A DNA stretch of 64,000 nucleotides, from the NCBI GenBank assembly GCA_016192035.1, contig JACPUW010000038.1, positions 1-64,000 on the forward strand. The letters run 5' to 3'. A model generated the notes under the pieces. The model was given only the letters and a program-made list of their open reading frames with translations. It had not been told where the DNA came from and did not search any database. Numbering within the stretch: the first letter of the stretch is position 1; every line of letters starts with the position of its first letter. Source of the stretch: Bacteroidota bacterium. GTDB taxonomy: Bacteria; Bacteroidota; Bacteroidia; CAILMK01; JACPUW01. A program made the translations under genes and the position numbers. This document shows, piece after piece, positions 61,398-64,000 of this stretch.

Positions 61398-61539
61398 TCA
61401 AGATTCAATACTGGGCAAGACTACAATCCAAAAGGTAAAATAACCAAATTATGTCCGTTCCTTTTCATTTCGCACCAAGAAAAATTGCCTTCCAATCAAA
61501 GCCCATCTGGGCGGATATGGCATATATAAATCCTTTCCA
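61398..61539. other. Short spacer between the two T9SS gene relics
   Basis: No gene, repeat or hairpin recognised. It separates the type A relic from the type B relic and marks where the lost coding sequence used to be. Confidence 0.4.
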
Positions 61540-61617
61540 TCACCTCACCAACACCACCACCCCTCGGTACGCCATCACCTTGCCGCGCACGTCGGTGGCG
61601 GTAATCACGTAGCGGTA
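61540..61617 (-). pseudogene. Relic of the 3' end of a T9SS type B paralogue
   Basis: This 78-nt segment matches the 3' end of the T9SS type B gene (58302-58379) at 75 of 78 positions, including the stop. All three differences are synonymous codon changes (GCA/GCG, AGA/CGA, ATC/ATT). It encodes the C-terminal YRYVITATDVRGKVM and AYRGVVVLVR and then stops. Upstream the similarity ends at 61618. Confidence 0.85.
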
Positions 61618-61721
61618 AGCTCGCATTGATTGATGATGCGCCTAAGGCTAGTTTGTCTAAATGCCCCAGCCCAATGAAGTGAAGTGAATCTCCACGTACC
61701 CGTCTCCCCCAATTGGATTGT

Positions 61722-61742
61722 TATTTAGATTTATTCTAAATA
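61722..61742. promoter_or_regulatory. Candidate metalloregulator operator upstream of the HmuY-like gene
   Basis: A perfect inverted repeat with 8-nt arms, TATTTAGA-TTTAT-TCTAAATA, is 66 nt upstream of the HmuY-like start codon. Its AT-rich palindromic form resembles Fur or DtxR-family boxes. With a heme/iron uptake operon just downstream, it is a likely iron-responsive site, but the regulator is not in the window. Confidence 0.55.
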
Positions 61743-61807
61743 TCTGACAAAAATCATGGCAGACCACTTTATCCGATTTCAATATTGCTCCATAATCCAC
61801 CTACAAA

Positions 61808-63055
61808 ATGAAAACCGTACTCACAACCATTATTTGCTGTTTATCAATTATTTCACTTGCCCAAACCACCCAAGATTCGGTGGTGACCGGCCCAAATAAC
61901 GCCAACCACGTATGGTACTCCCTGGCCAATGGCATCAAGGCCAGCAATGCAAATGATACCTGGCATTTAGGATTTCAAATAAGTGGTTTCCAATCGTCCA
62001 TTCTATTCAATACCCTGGCCGGTGACCAAATATTTGTGTATCCCAAGGGCGACAAGCAATCCTGGCAAACCGTGGATACCGCTGGCATGTCCACATGGAA
62101 AGCCTTATATAACTCTGATACCTCATGGTACTACGGGGCGCTCAATGCCAACATCCTGCTGTCAGACCCTTTTGACCTGGGTTGGGGCCGCTACAACATG
62201 ACCACCCACCAGGTACTGGGCGATAGCATTTTTCTGATAAAGTGGGCCGATGGAAGCGTACAAAAGCTTTTTGTGGAAGGGCTTATCGGGGGTTCCTACA
62301 ATTTCAAGTACGCAGGCCTGGACGGCAGCAACGAAAAAACCGCAGGTCTAAACAAGTCAAACTTTACCGGGCGGAATTTTGGTTATTACAATTTAATTTC
62401 AGGGGAAACAATAGATATTGAACCCCTTGCCACAGAATGGGACCTTTTGTTTACCAAGTACACCACACAGGTGCCTATGGGCCCCGGCGCCACCATGCCA
62501 TACGGCGTGGTAGGCATACTCACCAATGCAAATACCAAGGCATTCCGCCTACACCCTATAGGGAATCCCGAAACATATGACGATTATGCCCTTGCCAATG
62601 GTCCGGCAGCCATTAACGCCATAGGCTATAACTGGAAGAAGTACGACTTTGGCACTGGGGCCTACATCATTGAGGACAGCACGGTCTATCTGGTAAAAAC
62701 AGCCAAGGGCAATGTGTGGAAGTTGGTAATGACCGGCTATGGCGGCTCATCAACCGGCAGCATGTCATTTGACAAGGAGTTGCTTTTTTCCACATCCCTT
62801 ACCGAAGCCCGTGCAAGCTACATGGCGGTTTTTCCCAACCCCAGCACCGGGGGCACCGTACAAGTGATCACCGATTTAGAAAGTGACGGCTGGATTAGGC
62901 TTACCGACATCAACGGCCAGGTGGTAGCGCAGCAGGCTGCCGCTAAGGGCCTGGCACAAAACCTTGTGCCCACCTCCACCCTGCCGGTTGGAACATATGT
63001 GATACAAGTGATAGGCGACAATGAGGTGCACACCCAAAGGCTGGTTATTTACTAG
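61808..63055 (+). CDS. HmuY-like heme-binding protein with T9SS type A sorting domain
   Basis: 415 aa. Signal peptide MKTVLTTIICCLSIISLAQ; the body has the HmuY-like pattern NHVWYSLANGIKASNAND, DTWHLGFQISGFQSSILF and later TEWDLLFTKYTTQVPMG. HmuY proteins bind heme at the cell surface and pass it to a TonB-dependent receptor. Most HmuY proteins are lipoproteins; this one ends instead in a type A sorting domain (YMAVFPNPSTGG, PVGTYVIQVIGDNE), so it should be T9SS-exported. It is followed by the TonB receptor, 126 nt apart with a hairpin between. Heme ligands could not be checked by eye; the family call is moderately strong. Confidence 0.75.
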   Translation: MKTVLTTIICCLSIISLAQTTQDSVVTGPNNANHVWYSLANGIKASNANDTWHLGFQISGFQSSILFNTLAGDQIFVYPKGDKQSWQTVDTAGMSTWKALYNSDTSWYYGALNANILLSDPFDLGWGRYNMTTHQVLGDSIFLIKWADGSVQKLFVEGLIGGSYNFKYAGLDGSNEKTAGLNKSNFTGRNFGYYNLISGETIDIEPLATEWDLLFTKYTTQVPMGPGATMPYGVVGILTNANTKAFRLHPIGNPETYDDYALANGPAAINAIGYNWKKYDFGTGAYIIEDSTVYLVKTAKGNVWKLVMTGYGGSSTGSMSFDKELLFSTSLTEARASYMAVFPNPSTGGTVQVITDLESDGWIRLTDINGQVVAQQAAAKGLAQNLVPTSTLPVGTYVIQVIGDNEVHTQRLVIY

Positions 63056-63138
63056 TGTTTTACAGCGATTGTCCAGGAATCCTCTCGAAGTAAACCAAAA
63101 TCCAAAATCCGTTTGATTCCATTTTTTCCTACAAGTAC

Positions 63139-63174
63139 AACAGCCCTGACCTCCCCGGTTGGGGCTGTTCTTTT
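63139..63174 (+). terminator. Hairpin between HmuY-like gene and TonB receptor
   Basis: AACAGCCC (63139-63146) pairs with GGGCTGTT (63162-63169), followed by CTTTTAC. The T-run is short. It lies 83 nt after the HmuY-like stop and only 8 nt before the receptor start codon, so it may permit partial readthrough, giving more HmuY-like protein than receptor. Confidence 0.6.
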
Positions 63175-63181
63175 ACTCAGA

Positions 63182-64000
63182 ATGTGCTATTTGCGTCCAT
63201 TAATGATGGCCATATCCCTATTGGCCGCCCTGGGCGTTTGCGCCCAAAGCAGCATCCAAGTCCACAATACTGACCGCGTTCCGCTGCCAGGTGCGGTATG
63301 TGAGGTGCGCACACTTGATGGACAAATCATAGCCCAGGGGATTGCTGACGGCCGCGGACGGTTTGTCCTTGCCAACCCAAGCCCCGTTGGTGTCCAAATT
63401 GTGGTTAGGCACCTTGGATATGCAGATTACATGGATACCATTCAGATACAGGGCCTTATACAAGTGGTGATGGAGGAATCAGTTATTGGGCTCGATGAAT
63501 TGGTTATCACGGCCCAATATTCACCCGGAAGCGACCGCAACTCAGTTTATCAGGTGCGGGTAACCGATGGCCGTACCCTGGACAATATGGCTGCCGTAAA
63601 CCTAACCAACGCGCTCTCTACCATGGTCAACATTCGTGTGTCACAAGACAATATCCTGGGCGGTGGCTTGTCCATGCAGGGCCTCTCCGGCCAAAACGTA
63701 AAGATTTTAATAGACGGGGTGCCGGTAATTGGAAGGATGGATGGCCAGATTGATCTTAATCAACTCAATATGAATGATGTGGAAAGGATCGAAATCATAG
63801 AGGGGCCTTTAAGTGCCCTATATGGGAGCAATGCCCTTGCCGGTACCATCAACATCATAACAAAAAAAGGTGTTTCAGGCAAGCCTAGGGCACAGGGCTC
63901 ACTATACTTTGAAAACAATGGCACGCACAACCTGGGGCTCTCGGGCAGCGGCAAAGTGGCAAAGGCCGCCATAAGGGTATCGGCAGGGCGCAACTGGTTT
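63182..64000 (+). CDS. TonB-dependent outer-membrane receptor (3' end off the window)
   Basis: 273 codons to the right edge, no stop. Signal peptide after MCYLRPLMMAISLLAALGVC. Residues about 25-100 form a carboxypeptidase-regulatory-like domain (SIQVHNTDRVPLPGAVCEVR, VEESVIGLDELVITAQ). The plug domain follows: VNLTNALSTMVNIRVSQDN, GLSGQNVKILIDGVPVIGR, DVERIEIIEGPLSALYGSNA and TINIITKKG. The barrel is not in the window. Uptake of heme or a siderophore is expected from the HmuY-like partner. Confidence 0.9.
   Translation, partial: MCYLRPLMMAISLLAALGVCAQSSIQVHNTDRVPLPGAVCEVRTLDGQIIAQGIADGRGRFVLANPSPVGVQIVVRHLGYADYMDTIQIQGLIQVVMEESVIGLDELVITAQYSPGSDRNSVYQVRVTDGRTLDNMAAVNLTNALSTMVNIRVSQDNILGGGLSMQGLSGQNVKILIDGVPVIGRMDGQIDLNQLNMNDVERIEIIEGPLSALYGSNALAGTINIITKKGVSGKPRAQGSLYFENNGTHNLGLSGSGKVAKAAIRVSAGRNWF

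Noticed and set aside
61223-61408. 61-aa minus-strand frame
   Set aside because: Out of frame with the sorting-domain relic that explains the same bases better.

Overview
The window looks like a chromosomal segment from a Bacteroidota bacterium. The evidence is its many type IX secretion system (T9SS) cargo proteins with type A or type B C-terminal sorting domains, its -7 promoter elements of the form TAnnTTTG with no clear Shine-Dalgarno signals, an N-terminally ordinary but C-terminally extended L17, a zinc-free L36, a DUF3467 gene between rpoC and rpsL, and a HmuY-like/TonB-receptor pair. I cannot name the genus from sequence alone.

Layout. 1-10.5 kb is a surface-protein region: a beta-helix protein cut by the left edge, a six-PKD T9SS protein, two lipoproteins (one YceI-like) and a BNR/sortilin-like T9SS protein. 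10.7-19.1 kb is an AT-rich island with a rifampin ADP-ribosyltransferase (arr) and a five-gene type I restriction-modification operon, hsdM - 311-aa protein - PIN - hsdS - hsdR. hsdR carries a 498-bp in-frame insertion with GC-rich terminal inverted repeats and an embedded DUF559 nuclease domain, placed just before the helicase Walker A motif. 19.7-22.4 kb holds a DivIC/FtsB-like gene, eno and carA.

22.5-54.1 kb is the core information-processing block, entirely on the minus strand. In transcription order it has rpsU-xerC-hpf, then tRNA-Tyr/Gly/Thr-tuf-tRNA-Trp-secE-nusG-rplKAJL-rpoBC-DUF3467, then a new promoter and the str/S10/spc/alpha cluster from rpsL to rplQ. rpmJ is present although only 38 codons long. 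A strong hairpin lies between rplL and rpoB, and another ends the rplQ transcript 8 nt before carA.

54.1-64 kb returns to accessory and surface genes: a ComEA-like helix-hairpin-helix protein, two type B T9SS proteins, relics of two further T9SS genes, and a HmuY-like T9SS protein followed by a TonB-dependent receptor that runs off the right edge. A 21-bp perfect inverted repeat upstream of the HmuY-like gene is a good candidate metalloregulator operator.

The observations most worth following are the nuclease-carrying in-frame element in hsdR, the PIN/311-aa pair inside the restriction operon, the relic of a T9SS type B gene that differs from the intact copy only by synonymous changes, and the candidate heme/iron operator. 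All functions are assigned by reading motifs; no database search was run.
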